From JBGPEQ01 sp050180895 (GTDB lineage Bacteria > Pseudomonadota > Alphaproteobacteria > Dongiales > Dongiaceae), in assembly GCA_050180895.1 (NCBI GenBank), contig JBFXDS010000017.1:1-64000 (forward strand): 64,000 bases of DNA, in the 5' to 3' direction. The notes below the pieces were generated by a model, which did no database searches, was not told the DNA's origin, and worked only from the letters and a program-made list of their open reading frames with translations. The position numbers and the translations under genes were made by a program. Numbering within the stretch: the stretch's first letter is position 1; each line of letters begins with the position of its first letter. Below, piece by piece: positions 24,352-31,894 of the stretch.

Positions 24352-25236
24352 TCAGCGGATGTAGAGGCGTATCTCGTGGACGTCGGACGGCGGACCGTCC
24401 CAGGACTGCAGGCTAACACGATCCGGTCCAATTCCCAACGCCGCCAGCGAGCGCATGACCGCCGCCGCCTGGCTCTGCGCCAGGGCGGCGCGGGACTCCG
24501 CCTCCTCGGCGCTGGCGGCCTGCGGCGTCACCGCGACGAGATCGAAGGCGACGTTCGGCCGGCGGGCGACGGCCCGCCGCACGGCCGCGGCCAAGGCCGG
24601 CTCGTAGCCGACGTTGCTCCGGTTGAAGCGGATGGTGACGTAGGGACGGCCGGAGGCGACGCCCGATCCGGGTGGCAGCGCGGGCAGGCGATCGACGGCG
24701 GCGGTCTCCGCGGCGGCCGATTGCGGCGCCGGCGCAGCTTCCGGCGCGGCGGGCGGCAGGTCGGCCTCGGTCCCCTCGCCGGCGGCGAGATCCTCCGGCG
24801 CGGAGTCGTTGCCGTCGCCGGCCGGCGCGGGGAGCGGCTCCGCCGGGGGCGGGGGTTCCGGCGCGGCGGCCGGTTGATCCACCTCGGCATCGCTGTCGGC
24901 ACCAGACTCTGCCGCGGCGTCGCTTGCCTCGGCGGCCGGCGCGGCCTGCTCCTCGACGGCGGACGCGTCGGCATCCGTCGCCGCTTCCGCCGGATCAACC
25001 GGCACGGCGGCGGTTTCCGCCGTCGCTGCTGCCGTTGACCGTTGTGCGGGTCCACCGGCCGGGTCGCTCGGCGCCGTCGCCGCCTCGCTGGCGTCGGCGG
25101 CCGCGCTCGGGGCATCGGGCGACGAGCCGGCGCAGGCGGCAAGCCCGGTCGCGAGCAACGCGGCGAATAGACCCCGCCGCAGCCCCAAACCGCTGCAAAC
25201 CCGCGCCCGCACCATGCCGTCCTCGGCTGACCGCAT
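24352..25236 (-). CDS. Ala/Pro/Glu-rich lipoprotein
   Basis: The 294-residue protein starts with a lipoprotein signal (LFAALLATGLAAC, lipobox LAAC). A low-complexity linker rich in Ala, Pro, Glu and Asp follows from about residue 38 to 190. A folded C-terminal part of about 90 residues contains RPYVTIRFNRSNVGYEPAL and ends DVHEIRLYIR. The layout suggests an outer-membrane lipoprotein that spans the periplasm with a flexible arm; the C-terminal domain faintly recalls OmpA-like stress-resistance lipoproteins, but key motifs are not clear. ATG 25236 has GGGAGG upstream. Confidence 0.7.
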   Translation of the reverse strand: MRSAEDGMVRARVCSGLGLRRGLFAALLATGLAACAGSSPDAPSAAADASEAATAPSDPAGGPAQRSTAAATAETAAVPVDPAEAATDADASAVEEQAAPAAEASDAAAESGADSDAEVDQPAAAPEPPPPAEPLPAPAGDGNDSAPEDLAAGEGTEADLPPAAPEAAPAPQSAAAETAAVDRLPALPPGSGVASGRPYVTIRFNRSNVGYEPALAAAVRRAVARRPNVAFDLVAVTPQAASAEEAESRAALAQSQAAAVMRSLAALGIGPDRVSLQSWDGPPSDVHEIRLYIR

Positions 25237-25447
25237 TCATCCTCCCGCTACGCACCGCCGCCTCGGCCGTGGGCGCCGGCGGCGGGCATCCTAGACAAGG
25301 GGCGCGCCGGCTCACAAGGCCGCAACGAGCGACCGGCGGTGCCCGTAGCGGGGCGGCAGCGCGACGGTGCCAGCCTTGCCATCACCCGCGGCATTGTGTA
25401 GCGTCCGCCGCCGGTTTGCCGCCGCCGTCACGCGGGGGCCCGTGCAT

Positions 25448-25524
25448 GCGCCCGTAGCTCAACTGGATAGAGCACCAGACTACGGATCTGGGGGTTAGGG
25501 GTTCGAATCCTCTCGGGCGCGCCA
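25448..25524 (+). tRNA. tRNA-Arg (anticodon ACG)
   Basis: A complete cloverleaf: acceptor GCGCCCG paired with CGGGCGC, D-stem GCTC/GAGC, anticodon stem CCAGA/TCTGG with loop CTACGGA (anticodon ACG), T-loop TTCGAAT, and encoded CCA. It reads CGN arginine codons, with A34 normally converted to inosine. A gene-remnant region starts at its 3' end. Confidence 0.97.
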
Positions 25525-25526
25525 AC

Positions 25527-25770
25527 TCACGCCTTCGCTGCTTGATGTTCGTCCCGGGCAACAGACCAGACTTCGCGCGCCGCGTCGGCATTGAGCGCGG
25601 CGATGCCGAGGCCGACGGATCAGGTCCGGCCATGCAGACCTCCACGCAAACGCCGTCAGCAATCCCGCAACGACGATGGCGATGTTGGCGAGCGCGTCGT
25701 TGCGGGCCGAGAGAAACGCCTTGCGCGTCAGGCTTCTGCTATGCGTGCGTTTCAATAGATCAATCACCAT
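25527..25770 (-). pseudogene. Cation diffusion facilitator C-terminal remnant
   Basis: Read from 25770 the minus strand gives KAFLSARNDALANIAIVVAG followed by a stretch ending SAWPDLI, which matches the last membrane segments of a CzcD-type cation efflux protein. After a frameshift near 25613, the other frame continues VGLGIAALNADAAREVWSVA to a TGA at 25527-25529. The first two thirds of the gene are missing, because crcB starts its tail at 25764. This is a truncated, frameshifted remnant lying directly against the tRNA-Arg gene. Confidence 0.7.
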
Positions 25771-26144
25771 GCGATGTGTCTGACCAGCATCAGCCCCACG
25801 AACAGCGCGCCGACCGAGGCGAGGACGGAGAGGAGTACGTAGACAACCGCAATCGACGTCGTGCCGCGCTCAAACAGCAGCGCCGCGTCGAGCGAGAACG
25901 CCGAGAAGGTCGTGAAGCCCCCGAGGATTCCCGTCGTCAGGAACAGACGCCAGTGCTGGCCGGGATCGAACTTGAGCGCGAACCACTCGGCCAGAAAGCC
26001 CATGACGAGCGAGCCCGCGATGTTCACGCAGAGCGTGCCGAACGGAAATCCGGGAGCGAACAGAGCCGCCGCGGCGACGTTCACGCCGTGGCGCATCGCG
26101 CCCCCGAGACCGGCCCCGAGGAAGACAATCAGATACGCATACAT
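25764..26144 (-). CDS. crcB: Fluoride channel CrcB/Fluc
   Basis: CrcB is a small dual-topology membrane channel that exports fluoride. The 126-residue protein has four membrane segments and the family motifs GGAMRHGVN, GTLCVNIAGSLVMGF and the pore region GILGGFTTFSAFS with the conserved phenylalanines and central sodium-binding glycine/threonine turn. ATG 26144 follows an 84-base leader containing a fluoride riboswitch and its terminator, so expression should rise only when fluoride enters the cell. Confidence 0.95.
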   Translation of the reverse strand: MYAYLIVFLGAGLGGAMRHGVNVAAAALFAPGFPFGTLCVNIAGSLVMGFLAEWFALKFDPGQHWRLFLTTGILGGFTTFSAFSLDAALLFERGTTSIAVVYVLLSVLASVGALFVGLMLVRHIAW

Positions 26145-26195
26145 GGATCACCCCGCTTGTTGTCGCGACAGCAGGGCGCGTTCGGATGCGTCGGG

Positions 26196-26234
26196 AAAAA
26201 AATGACCCTACCGCGCTCGAAAGCGCCCGGCAGG
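26196..26234 (-). terminator. Riboswitch-controlled terminator of crcB
   Basis: On the minus strand CCTGCC pairs with GGTAGG, and an inner GCGCT/AGCGC stem is closed by a TTCG loop; seven U residues follow shortly downstream (26196-26202). The outer CCTGCC is the 3' end of the fluoride aptamer, so aptamer and terminator exclude each other. Confidence 0.8.
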
Positions 26235-26275
26235 AGTCATCAGCCTTGCGGCGGTTATCGGGGAACCCCATCCCC
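26229..26275 (-). ncRNA. Fluoride riboswitch (crcB motif)
   Basis: The minus strand reads GGGGATGGGGTTCCCC, then GATAACCGCC, then GGCTGATGACTCCTGCC. These are the characteristic conserved segments of the crcB RNA motif, in the right order and about 47 bases long. Fluoride-bound aptamer would hold the CCTGCC end and block the terminator at 26196-26234. It lies upstream of crcB, as expected for this class. Confidence 0.92.
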
Positions 26276-26434
26276 ATCCTCTTCAGGATAGCATAGAGCT
26301 TCCCGCGGCGGCAGAGGACAAATGCGGCGGGCCAGTGCCTCTACAATGACATGGCGGTTTCCAGTTCATCCTCTCCGCTGCGCCAAATCCATGCCAGAGT
26401 GCGATGTCGTCGTTCCCGCCTCTCGGGAGGTTTG

Positions 26435-26698
26435 ATGGTGGCGTGGTCGCCCGACCCGGATGCGCTGCGCGGACGCGTGGCTGTCGTCGCGGGAGCGACC
26501 CGCGGCGCGGGCCGGGGTATCGCCGCGGCCTTGGGCGAGGCCGGCGCCACGGTCGTTTGCACGGGACGGAGCACGCGCCAGGCGAGGTCCGAATATGATC
26601 GCCCGGAAACGATCGAGGAGACGGCCGAGTTCGTTTCGGCTCTGGGCGGCAAGGGAATCGCTGTCGCCATCGATCATCTCGATCCCGACCGCGTGAAG
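26435..26698 (+). pseudogene. SDR oxidoreductase, N-terminal remnant
   Basis: From ATG 26435 (with GGGAGG just upstream) the frame gives GRVAVVAGATRGAGRGIAAA and CTGRSTRQ, followed by RPETIEETAEFVSALGGKG. This is the first 85-90 residues of a short-chain dehydrogenase with an intact NAD(P)-binding glycine motif. The similarity stops abruptly at about 26698. Beyond that the DNA encodes an MFS-transporter tail in a different frame. The catalytic Ser-Tyr-Lys part is absent, so no active enzyme is expected. Confidence 0.8.
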
Positions 26699-26702
26699 GA
26701 TC

Positions 26703-26900
26703 ATGGGCACCGTGTTCGGCGCGGCGACGATGCTGTCGAGCCTGGGCATGGCCTTCGGACCCTTGGCCGGCGGCTGGATGTTCGACAGCTTCAATGCCTA
26801 TGGCTGGCTCTTCATCGGCTCGTTCGCCGTCGGGCTCGGCGCGGTGGCCGTGGCGCTCGCCTTCCCGCCGCTGCCGCGCGAGCGACTCCAGCCTGAGTGA
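26703..26900 (+). pseudogene. MFS transporter, C-terminal remnant
   Basis: The 65-residue frame starting MGTVFGAATMLSSLGMAFGP carries the last two transmembrane helices of a major-facilitator transporter and stops at 26900. It is joined directly to the SDR remnant, so a deletion seems to have fused the front of one gene to the back of another. It could be translated as a short membrane peptide but lacks a ribosome-binding site. Confidence 0.75.
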
Positions 26901-26949
26901 GCGCCTTCTGCACGCGGAGCCGCGGAATATCTGCGAGGCTGCCGCCGTC

Positions 26950-27768
26950 CTAGCGCCGCCCGGCGACGGTGACGAACTCTCCGGGGATGCGATAGCGGCC
27001 GTCGGAGGTGCGGTGCTCCCGGACCGAGGCGAGGAACTCGCCTTTCACCTCCGCCATCACCGCCGCAGTGAACCGCTTGACCGCCAGCGCGACGGGCCCG
27101 CCACGAAGCATCGCCGTCAGCAGCGCCCGCTCGTCGGGGAATGCCAGCACCTCCTGCTGGCGGCGCTCCCGGATGTCGCCGAGGTCCGCCGCCTCGAAAT
27201 CGCTGCGGAGAGCGTCGGGTGCGCCGGCGGCGAAGAACAGCGGGCAGACCTCGGAGGCGACGCGTGCATCGACGATGGGGAAGATCTCGGCCCAACCGCA
27301 ATTCCGGCGCTCGCCCCAGACGGTGGCCGCGACGCGCCCGCCCGGTCGCACGGCGCGCCGCATCGACATGACGGCGAGGCGTGGATCCGGGACATACATG
27401 AGGCCCAGGGCGCAGAGCGCCGCGTCGAACCGCCCCTCCTCGACGGCGAGGTCGTCGGCGTTCATCCGGGCGGTCTTCACCCAGCCGAGACCTTCGTCGG
27501 CGCAGCGGCGCGCCGTCAGGTCCACCATGTTCTGCGACAGGTCGGTCGCGACGACCTCGCCGTCCGGGCCGACCGCTTCGGCGATCATCCTCGTTACGAG
27601 GCCGCTGCCGCAGGCGGCTTCGATCACGCGTTCGCCGCGCGAAAGGGCGGCCGTTTCGAGAAGCGTCCGTTGGGCGGGCCGCAGCGGCTCCCGCCAGCCG
27701 TCCTCGTAGAAGGCCGAGGCGGCATCCCAGCCGTAGCGCTGCACGCGGTTCTGCAGTTTCGGGTCCAC
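26950..27768 (-). CDS. Class I SAM-dependent methyltransferase
   Basis: The 272-residue protein contains a Rossmann methyltransferase domain. Motif I is VIEAACGSGLVTRMIAEAVG, motif II has the acidic VVATDLSQNMVDLT, and the ALGLMYVPDPRLAVMSMRR stretch and VRPGGRVAATVWG follow as in the UbiE/MenG-like group (Methyltransf_11/25). The C-terminal 100 residues resemble the variable cap. The substrate is unknown. GTG 27768 lies four bases after the OsmC gene's stop, so the two are likely one operon. Confidence 0.82.
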   Translation of the reverse strand: MDPKLQNRVQRYGWDAASAFYEDGWREPLRPAQRTLLETAALSRGERVIEAACGSGLVTRMIAEAVGPDGEVVATDLSQNMVDLTARRCADEGLGWVKTARMNADDLAVEEGRFDAALCALGLMYVPDPRLAVMSMRRAVRPGGRVAATVWGERRNCGWAEIFPIVDARVASEVCPLFFAAGAPDALRSDFEAADLGDIRERRQQEVLAFPDERALLTAMLRGGPVALAVKRFTAAVMAEVKGEFLASVREHRTSDGRYRIPGEFVTVAGRR

Positions 27769-27772
27769 GGCG

Positions 27773-28285
27773 TCACCCGCTTCCCGCCACGACCCGGGTC
27801 TTGACGTTCTGCGCGTCTCTCAGCGCGATGAAGAAAGGATCGATGGCGAGGGCGCGGTCGACCATCGCCGTGACCTGTTCCCAGGGCGCGGCGCTCGTCA
27901 CCGCGATCGTGAACCGGGTTTCCAGCGGCGCGGCCGAATTGCCGCCGACGCCGAGCATGGCGCCGTCGTCGAAATCCATCTCGACATCGACATCGATCGC
28001 GTCGATCGCGATGCCCTCGCGGGTCGCCGCGAGCTTGATGCCGATCGCGACGCAGCCCACGAGACCGGCGCGGATGAAGAAGCCGGGCGTCGGGGCCGTG
28101 CCGTCCCCGCCGATGCCCTTGCCCATGTCCATGACGGCCTCATGACCGCCCTGACGGACCCTGCATGTGAGGCCGTCGCCAAGATGCCCGTTCGCCCGGA
28201 CCGAGCTGAAGGCCGCGTTCGGCTTCTTATGGAAAACAGCGATGATTCGTTCCTGCGCGGCCCGAATCTGGGCATTGCGGTCCAT
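27773..28285 (-). CDS. OsmC family protein
   Basis: The 170-residue protein matches the OsmC/Ohr fold of peroxide-reducing and related proteins. It has a first-domain strand GLTCRVRQGGHEAVMDM and the central helix with the conserved cysteine in RAGLVGCVAIGIKLAA. The second cysteine of classical peroxidatic OsmC proteins is not seen where expected (the C-terminal region reads AIDPFFIAL). The activity may therefore differ from hydroperoxide reduction. ATG 28285 has GGAGGA nine bases upstream; the frame runs much further upstream without support. The methyltransferase gene follows. Confidence 0.8.
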   Translation of the reverse strand: MDRNAQIRAAQERIIAVFHKKPNAAFSSVRANGHLGDGLTCRVRQGGHEAVMDMGKGIGGDGTAPTPGFFIRAGLVGCVAIGIKLAATREGIAIDAIDVDVEMDFDDGAMLGVGGNSAAPLETRFTIAVTSAAPWEQVTAMVDRALAIDPFFIALRDAQNVKTRVVAGSG

Positions 28286-28427
28286 GGCGCCAATCCTCCG
28301 CCGAGCGGGGCTTCGCCCCCATATGAGCCCAGTACGACCGTGGCGAACAAGGGAGCCGATGTGGCGGACCACATCGGCGCCTCCTGGCGCCGCCGGAAGC
28401 GATACCACGATCGCCTGCGCCTCCGCG

Positions 28428-28850
28428 TCAGTCCTTGGGAACGATATCCGGATTGAAGGCGATCTCCCACAGATGTTCGTCCGGATCCTGGAAGTAGCCG
28501 GCGTAGCCGCCCCAGAATGTCCTCTGCGCCGGCTTGACGATCCTGGCCCCAGCTTTCGCGGCCTGCGCCATGACGGCATCCACCTCGGCCTCGCTGCCGA
28601 CATTGTGGGCGAGGCTGAACTCCGTGGGGCTGCGGGCGGACCGGGGGATACCGACGTCGTGGGCGAGATCGTCGCGCGCCCAGATCGCGAGCTTCAAGCC
28701 GCCCTGCAACTCGAGGAAGGCGACGGCGCCGTGCTCGAACTCCCTGCCGACGATCCCCTGGGTCGGAAACCCGAGTCCGTCCCGATAGAAGGCAAGCGAC
28801 CGTTCGAGGTCGTCGACGCCTAGGGTGATCAGCGTGATCCGCGGCTTCAT
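28428..28850 (-). CDS. VOC (glyoxalase-fold) protein
   Basis: The 140-residue protein has paired beta-alpha-beta-beta-beta modules of the vicinal oxygen chelate superfamily: ITLGVDDLERSLAFYRDGLG at the start and GYAGYFQDPDEHLWEIAFNP at the end. The final glutamate in HLWEI and an equivalent early position could bind metal. Substrate cannot be told; members include glyoxalases, dioxygenases and antibiotic-binding proteins. ATG 28850 has GGAGGC five bases upstream. Confidence 0.85.
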   Translation of the reverse strand: MKPRITLITLGVDDLERSLAFYRDGLGFPTQGIVGREFEHGAVAFLELQGGLKLAIWARDDLAHDVGIPRSARSPTEFSLAHNVGSEAEVDAVMAQAAKAGARIVKPAQRTFWGGYAGYFQDPDEHLWEIAFNPDIVPKD

Positions 28851-29145
28851 GGAACGCCTCCGTGAGTGCGATTGGGCTTTTTGCGACGTTCCAGCTTACC
28901 TCGACCCGCGGCATGGGCACGCTGGACGTCTTGAAGCGAAACGGCCAAGCAGCGGACGAGTTGCACGCCCGGGTCGGGCAAAGGGCAGGATTCGCCCGCC
29001 GGATCGCCGGACCGCCGGCCGCTGCGCCAAATGTCGGTGGTTCGCCGAGCCGGGTTCGCATAACCTGGGGGCGAAGGCACAATCCATCCATTCGCCCGAG
29101 CCGGCGGACATCTGCGCCGGCCGAAACTCTTCAGGAGGAACGCTC

Positions 29146-29679
29146 ATGACGGGGAAACTCATTTCGGGTCTTGTCGCCGTGTATCTGGCTGTCGCCCTGA
29201 CTCCCGACAGCGCCGCCGGCTGGGATCCCGCCAACGAGAAGCTGGCGCACAACGCGATCGCGGAATTCAAGAAGGCGGATCCGGGCATCGAGACCTTCTT
29301 CAACGAATCCCATGGCTATGCCGTCTTTCCCGAGATCACCAAGGGCGCCATCGGCATCGGCGGCGCCCAAGGCGACGGCACGGTCTTCGAGGGCGGCAGC
29401 AGCATCGGGTCCAGCACGATGACGCAGGTGACCATCGGCCTGCAGCTCGGCGGCCAGACCTACCGGGAGATCATCTTCTTCAAGGACAAGACCGCGCTCG
29501 ACAGTTTCAAGGCCGGAAACTACGAGGTCGCGGCGGGCGCATCGGCCATCGCCCTCAAAGATGGGGCTTCGAAGACCGCGGCCTACGACAACGGCGTCGC
29601 CGTCTTCACCATGGGTACGGGCGGCCTCATGTTCGAAGCCAGCATCGGCGGCCAGAAGTTCAGCTACGAACCCAAGTAG
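29146..29679 (+). CDS. SYLF-domain (Ysc84) lipid-binding protein, exported
   Basis: The 177-residue protein has a signal peptide (residues 1-24) followed by a complete SYLF/Ysc84 domain. Visible segments are GYAVFPEITKGAIGIGGAQG, VTIGLQLGGQTYREIIFF, and the C-terminal GGLMFEASIGGQKFSYEP. The domain binds phosphoinositides or lipids in eukaryotes; bacterial exported forms have no set role. ATG 29146 is preceded by TCAGGAGGAA, a near-perfect ribosome-binding site. Confidence 0.87.
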   Translation: MTGKLISGLVAVYLAVALTPDSAAGWDPANEKLAHNAIAEFKKADPGIETFFNESHGYAVFPEITKGAIGIGGAQGDGTVFEGGSSIGSSTMTQVTIGLQLGGQTYREIIFFKDKTALDSFKAGNYEVAAGASAIALKDGASKTAAYDNGVAVFTMGTGGLMFEASIGGQKFSYEPK

Positions 29680-29733
29680 GGGATCGTCCGACCGCGCCGA
29701 CGGGCCTTCCGCCGGCACGATCGGACATCCGCT

Positions 29734-29952
29734 TCAACCGCGGATGAACGCCAGCGGATCGGCGTTGAACTCGTCCTGGTGCGTCTGCGGCAGGCCGTGG
29801 CCGCCGCCCGGATAGACCCTTCGGCTTGGCGTCGGCGACGATCTTCACAGACGGCAGCGCCGAGGCGCCGATCGGCATGATCTGATCGTCGTCGCCATGG
29901 AGGATGAGGGTCGGCACGTCGATCCTCGCAACTTTCGCAAGACGTCCCGGAC
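29734..29952 (-). pseudogene. Alpha/beta hydrolase C-terminal remnant
   Basis: On the minus strand one frame gives IDVPTLILHGDDDQIMPIGA, the acid-residue strand of chloroperoxidase-like hydrolases. After a frameshift near 29817 another frame gives YPGGGHGLPQTHQDEFNAD and ends FIRG-TGA at 29734. A further frame change near 29940 is suggested by DVLRK. The catalytic histidine remains but the nucleophile half is gone, so this is a decayed fragment. Confidence 0.72.
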
Positions 29953-29971
29953 GTGGCGGTCTTTCGCCCGC

Positions 29972-29995
29972 CATGGCCGCCGCGCGGCGGCCATG
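29972..29995. repeat. 24-bp perfect palindrome
   Basis: The sequence starting CATGGCCGCCGC is its own reverse complement across all 24 bases, just past the stop of the P-loop kinase gene. Without a T-run, it may be a weak terminator or transcript stabiliser for that gene. Confidence 0.5.
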
Positions 29996-29997
29996 AT

Positions 29998-30555
29998 CTA
30001 CAGGCCGAATGTCCGCTTTATCCGGTCGGCACACTCCTGCGGCGTGGCGCGGCTCGTGTCGACTTCGAGATCGTAGGTCATGTCGGTGTGGACGCGGTCG
30101 TATTGCCAGCGCGCCAAGCCGATCATGCGGTCCCCGCGTTGACGCTCCCGGGCTTCGAGAACCTCCAACGGGGCGAAGACGCCGACCCGGACGACATCGA
30201 AGGGGGACAGGAGGTCCGCATACTCCGCCTTGGCGCTGCCGAGCAGGACATCGTCCACGATCAGGTTGTTTCCCTGCCCGGCCATGGCGGCGATCGCGTG
30301 CCGCATGCCGCGGAAGGCCCGCGCGGCGACCGATCCCTCCTTGATGACGACCAGCACCTTGCCGCCCTCCTGCGCCGTCTCGAAGACGAGTCCGTCGGGA
30401 TGACCGAAACAGGCCTCAGGCAGCATATCGAGGAATGCATCCATCTCGACATGGAGGAAGGGCTCGGCCGCCATTGCCTGCAACGCCTTGGCGATCGAGC
30501 TCTTGCCGGCGCTGCCGACGCCGTTGAGCAGGACTATCCGAGCCGTCGTGTTCAA
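29998..30555 (-). CDS. P-loop kinase, chloramphenicol phosphotransferase-like
   Basis: The 185-residue protein starts with a Walker A motif, LLNGVGSAGKSSIAKAL. It continues with FLHVEMDAFLDMLPEACFGH, NLIVDDVLLGSAKAEYADLL, and the lid-like ERQRGDRMIGLARWQYDRVH. This arrangement is that of the chloramphenicol phosphotransferase (CPT) family, which phosphorylates small hydroxylated substrates; most members have unknown substrates. TTG 30555 is selected because AGGTG lies five to six bases upstream and the domain begins at once. The open frame extends to 30975 but has no family similarity there. Confidence 0.78.
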   Translation of the reverse strand: MNTTARIVLLNGVGSAGKSSIAKALQAMAAEPFLHVEMDAFLDMLPEACFGHPDGLVFETAQEGGKVLVVIKEGSVAARAFRGMRHAIAAMAGQGNNLIVDDVLLGSAKAEYADLLSPFDVVRVGVFAPLEVLEARERQRGDRMIGLARWQYDRVHTDMTYDLEVDTSRATPQECADRIKRTFGL

Positions 30556-30689
30556 GGCGCACCTGTCGGGTCCGATAAGAGAAAGCGCATTCCGATGCGC
30601 TTCACGATCATCGTCAAGGCCAACGATGCGGGCTTGGCAGCGAGTGTGCTTGGGCGAGCAGCGTCTCGACCGAACGGCACGCAAGACTG

Positions 30690-30707
30690 CTGACAGCGGT
30701 GTGTCAG
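30690..30707. promoter_or_regulatory. Dyad CTGACA-N6-TGTCAG
   Basis: Six-base arms around GCGGTG. A longer version with the same TGACA/TGTCA core and same spacing occurs at 36638-36661 near the other DGPF locus, which suggests a common DNA-binding protein. It lies upstream of a sigma70-like promoter. Confidence 0.4.
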
Positions 30708-30725
30708 GAGCAGACGGATGAACTG

Positions 30726-30753
30726 CTGACAGGCGCTGATTCTTGACTATAGT
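30726..30753 (+). promoter_or_regulatory. Sigma70-like promoter upstream of the VOC operon
   Basis: CTGACA (30726-30731), 16-base spacer, TATAGT (30748-30753). It would give a leader of about 215 bases before the VOC gene, in addition to the closer ECF-type promoter. The 418-base gap from 30556 to 30973 holds no credible gene. Confidence 0.4.
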
Positions 30754-30874
30754 CGCGCGCGTCAGACCACAGCTCGCCCTCTGCCAAAGACCCCAACCGT
30801 GACGGTGCCCGCCGGGTGGGGGATAGCGCGATTTCAAGCACTTGGCGGCGCCGCTGAAAAAAGCCGGCCGCTGC

Positions 30875-30901
30875 TGTCGATCTCGGCGCGCTCCGTTCGA
30901 C
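30875..30901 (+). promoter_or_regulatory. Predicted ECF42 promoter of the VOC-DGPF-MFS operon
   Basis: TGTCGA at 30875-30880 and CGAC at 30898-30901 are separated by exactly 17 bases. The published ECF42 promoter has TGTCGA at -35 and CGA(T)C-type -10. The same two boxes and spacing precede the DGPF array at 36834. The VOC gene starts 73 bases downstream. Confidence 0.6.
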
Positions 30902-30973
30902 TGTAGGAGGAAATCCAGTTCCGCCGGTCCAATTCCGGTCCGACGGCCTAACCCGAACCATAAGGATGAGGTC

Positions 30974-31387
30974 ATGAAAGTCCAATCGTACCTGAACTTC
31001 GACGGCCGCTGCGAGGAGGCGCTCGATTTCTACCGGAAAGGGCTCGACGCCGAGGTGACGATGCTGTTGCGGTTCAAGGACAACCCCGAAGCCGGCTCAT
31101 CCGGCGGCGTCGCGCCCGGCACCGAGAACAAGGTCATGCATTCGAGCTTCCGCATCGGCGATACGGAGGTGATGGCCTCCGACGGCTACTGCCAGGGCAA
31201 AGGGACGTTCCAGGGTGTTTCGCTGGCGCTCTCGGTGGCGAGCGATGCCGAGGCCAAGCGGCGCTTCGATGCTCTAGGCGACGGCGGCAAGGTGCAGCAG
31301 CCTCTGATCAAGACCTTCTTCTCGTCGAGCTTCGGCGTGGTCGCCGACCGCTTCGGCGTGTCGTGGATGGTGGTCGTGGAGTCGTGA
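30974..31387 (+). CDS. PhnB-like VOC protein
   Basis: The 137-residue protein has the PhnB/3-demethylubiquinone-methyltransferase-like VOC fold: YLNFDGRCEEALDFYRKGLD at the start, KVMHSSFRIGDTEVMASDG in the middle, and FGVVADRFGVSWMVVVES at the end. Such proteins are often encoded with DGPF proteins and ECF sigma factors. ATG 30974 follows AAGGATGAGG. It leads an operon with a DGPF gene, an MFS transporter and a DUF1772 gene, with gaps of 38-41 bases. Confidence 0.88.
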   Translation: MKVQSYLNFDGRCEEALDFYRKGLDAEVTMLLRFKDNPEAGSSGGVAPGTENKVMHSSFRIGDTEVMASDGYCQGKGTFQGVSLALSVASDAEAKRRFDALGDGGKVQQPLIKTFFSSSFGVVADRFGVSWMVVVES

Positions 31388-31425
31388 CGACGTCGATCGA
31401 CCTCAAACTCCAAGGAGACGCAGGC

Positions 31426-31854
31426 ATGCGATACATGATGCTGATGATTCCCAAAGGCTACGAGACGGCGGCGCCGGGCACCGTGCCGGACGCCAAGGGC
31501 GTCGAGGCGATGATGAAATACAACGAGGCCCTGCATAAGGCCGGCGTGCTGCTCGCGCTCGACGGCCTGCACCCGCCCTCGATGGGCGCGCGCGTCTCGT
31601 TCTCGGGCGGGAAGCCCCGGGTGACCGACGGGCCCTTCGCCGAGACGAAGGAGGTGCTCGGCGGCTACTGGATGATCCAGGTGAAATCCAAGGAAGAGGC
31701 GATCGAATGGGCCAAGCGCTGCCCGGCCTCGGACAACGAGGTGATCGAAATCCGTCAGGTGCAGGAGATGGAGGATTTCCCGGCCGACGTGCAGGAGGCC
31801 GCCGCCGGGTTTTCCGAGATGCAGACGGCGGCCGGGCAGCGCAGGGGATCGTGA
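31426..31854 (+). CDS. DGPF/YCII-related protein (fifth paralogue)
   Basis: The 142-residue protein has the signature VTDGPFAETKEVLGGYWMIQ in its central part and begins MRYMMLMIPKG. The family shares the YciI-like alpha+beta barrel and is typically encoded next to ECF42 or ECF41 sigma genes; function is unknown. It is longer and more diverged than the four paralogues at 36.9-38.4 kb, with a C-terminal extension (VQEAAAGFSEMQ). ATG 31426 has AAGGAGA about eight bases upstream. It is the second gene of the VOC operon. Confidence 0.9.
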   Translation: MRYMMLMIPKGYETAAPGTVPDAKGVEAMMKYNEALHKAGVLLALDGLHPPSMGARVSFSGGKPRVTDGPFAETKEVLGGYWMIQVKSKEEAIEWAKRCPASDNEVIEIRQVQEMEDFPADVQEAAAGFSEMQTAAGQRRGS

Positions 31855-31894
31855 GACGGGCCCGTCGGCCGCCGCGGGCGTGTGGGAGAATTTT

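Noticed and set aside
28851..29145. Possible genes between the VOC and SYLF genes
   Set aside because: Short frames exist on both strands but none has a ribosome-binding site or recognisable sequence; I see nothing supportable in this gap.
25524..30000. Integrase or attachment-site repeat of a tRNA-borne island
   Set aside because: No recombinase gene and no second copy of the tRNA 3' end were found within the window.
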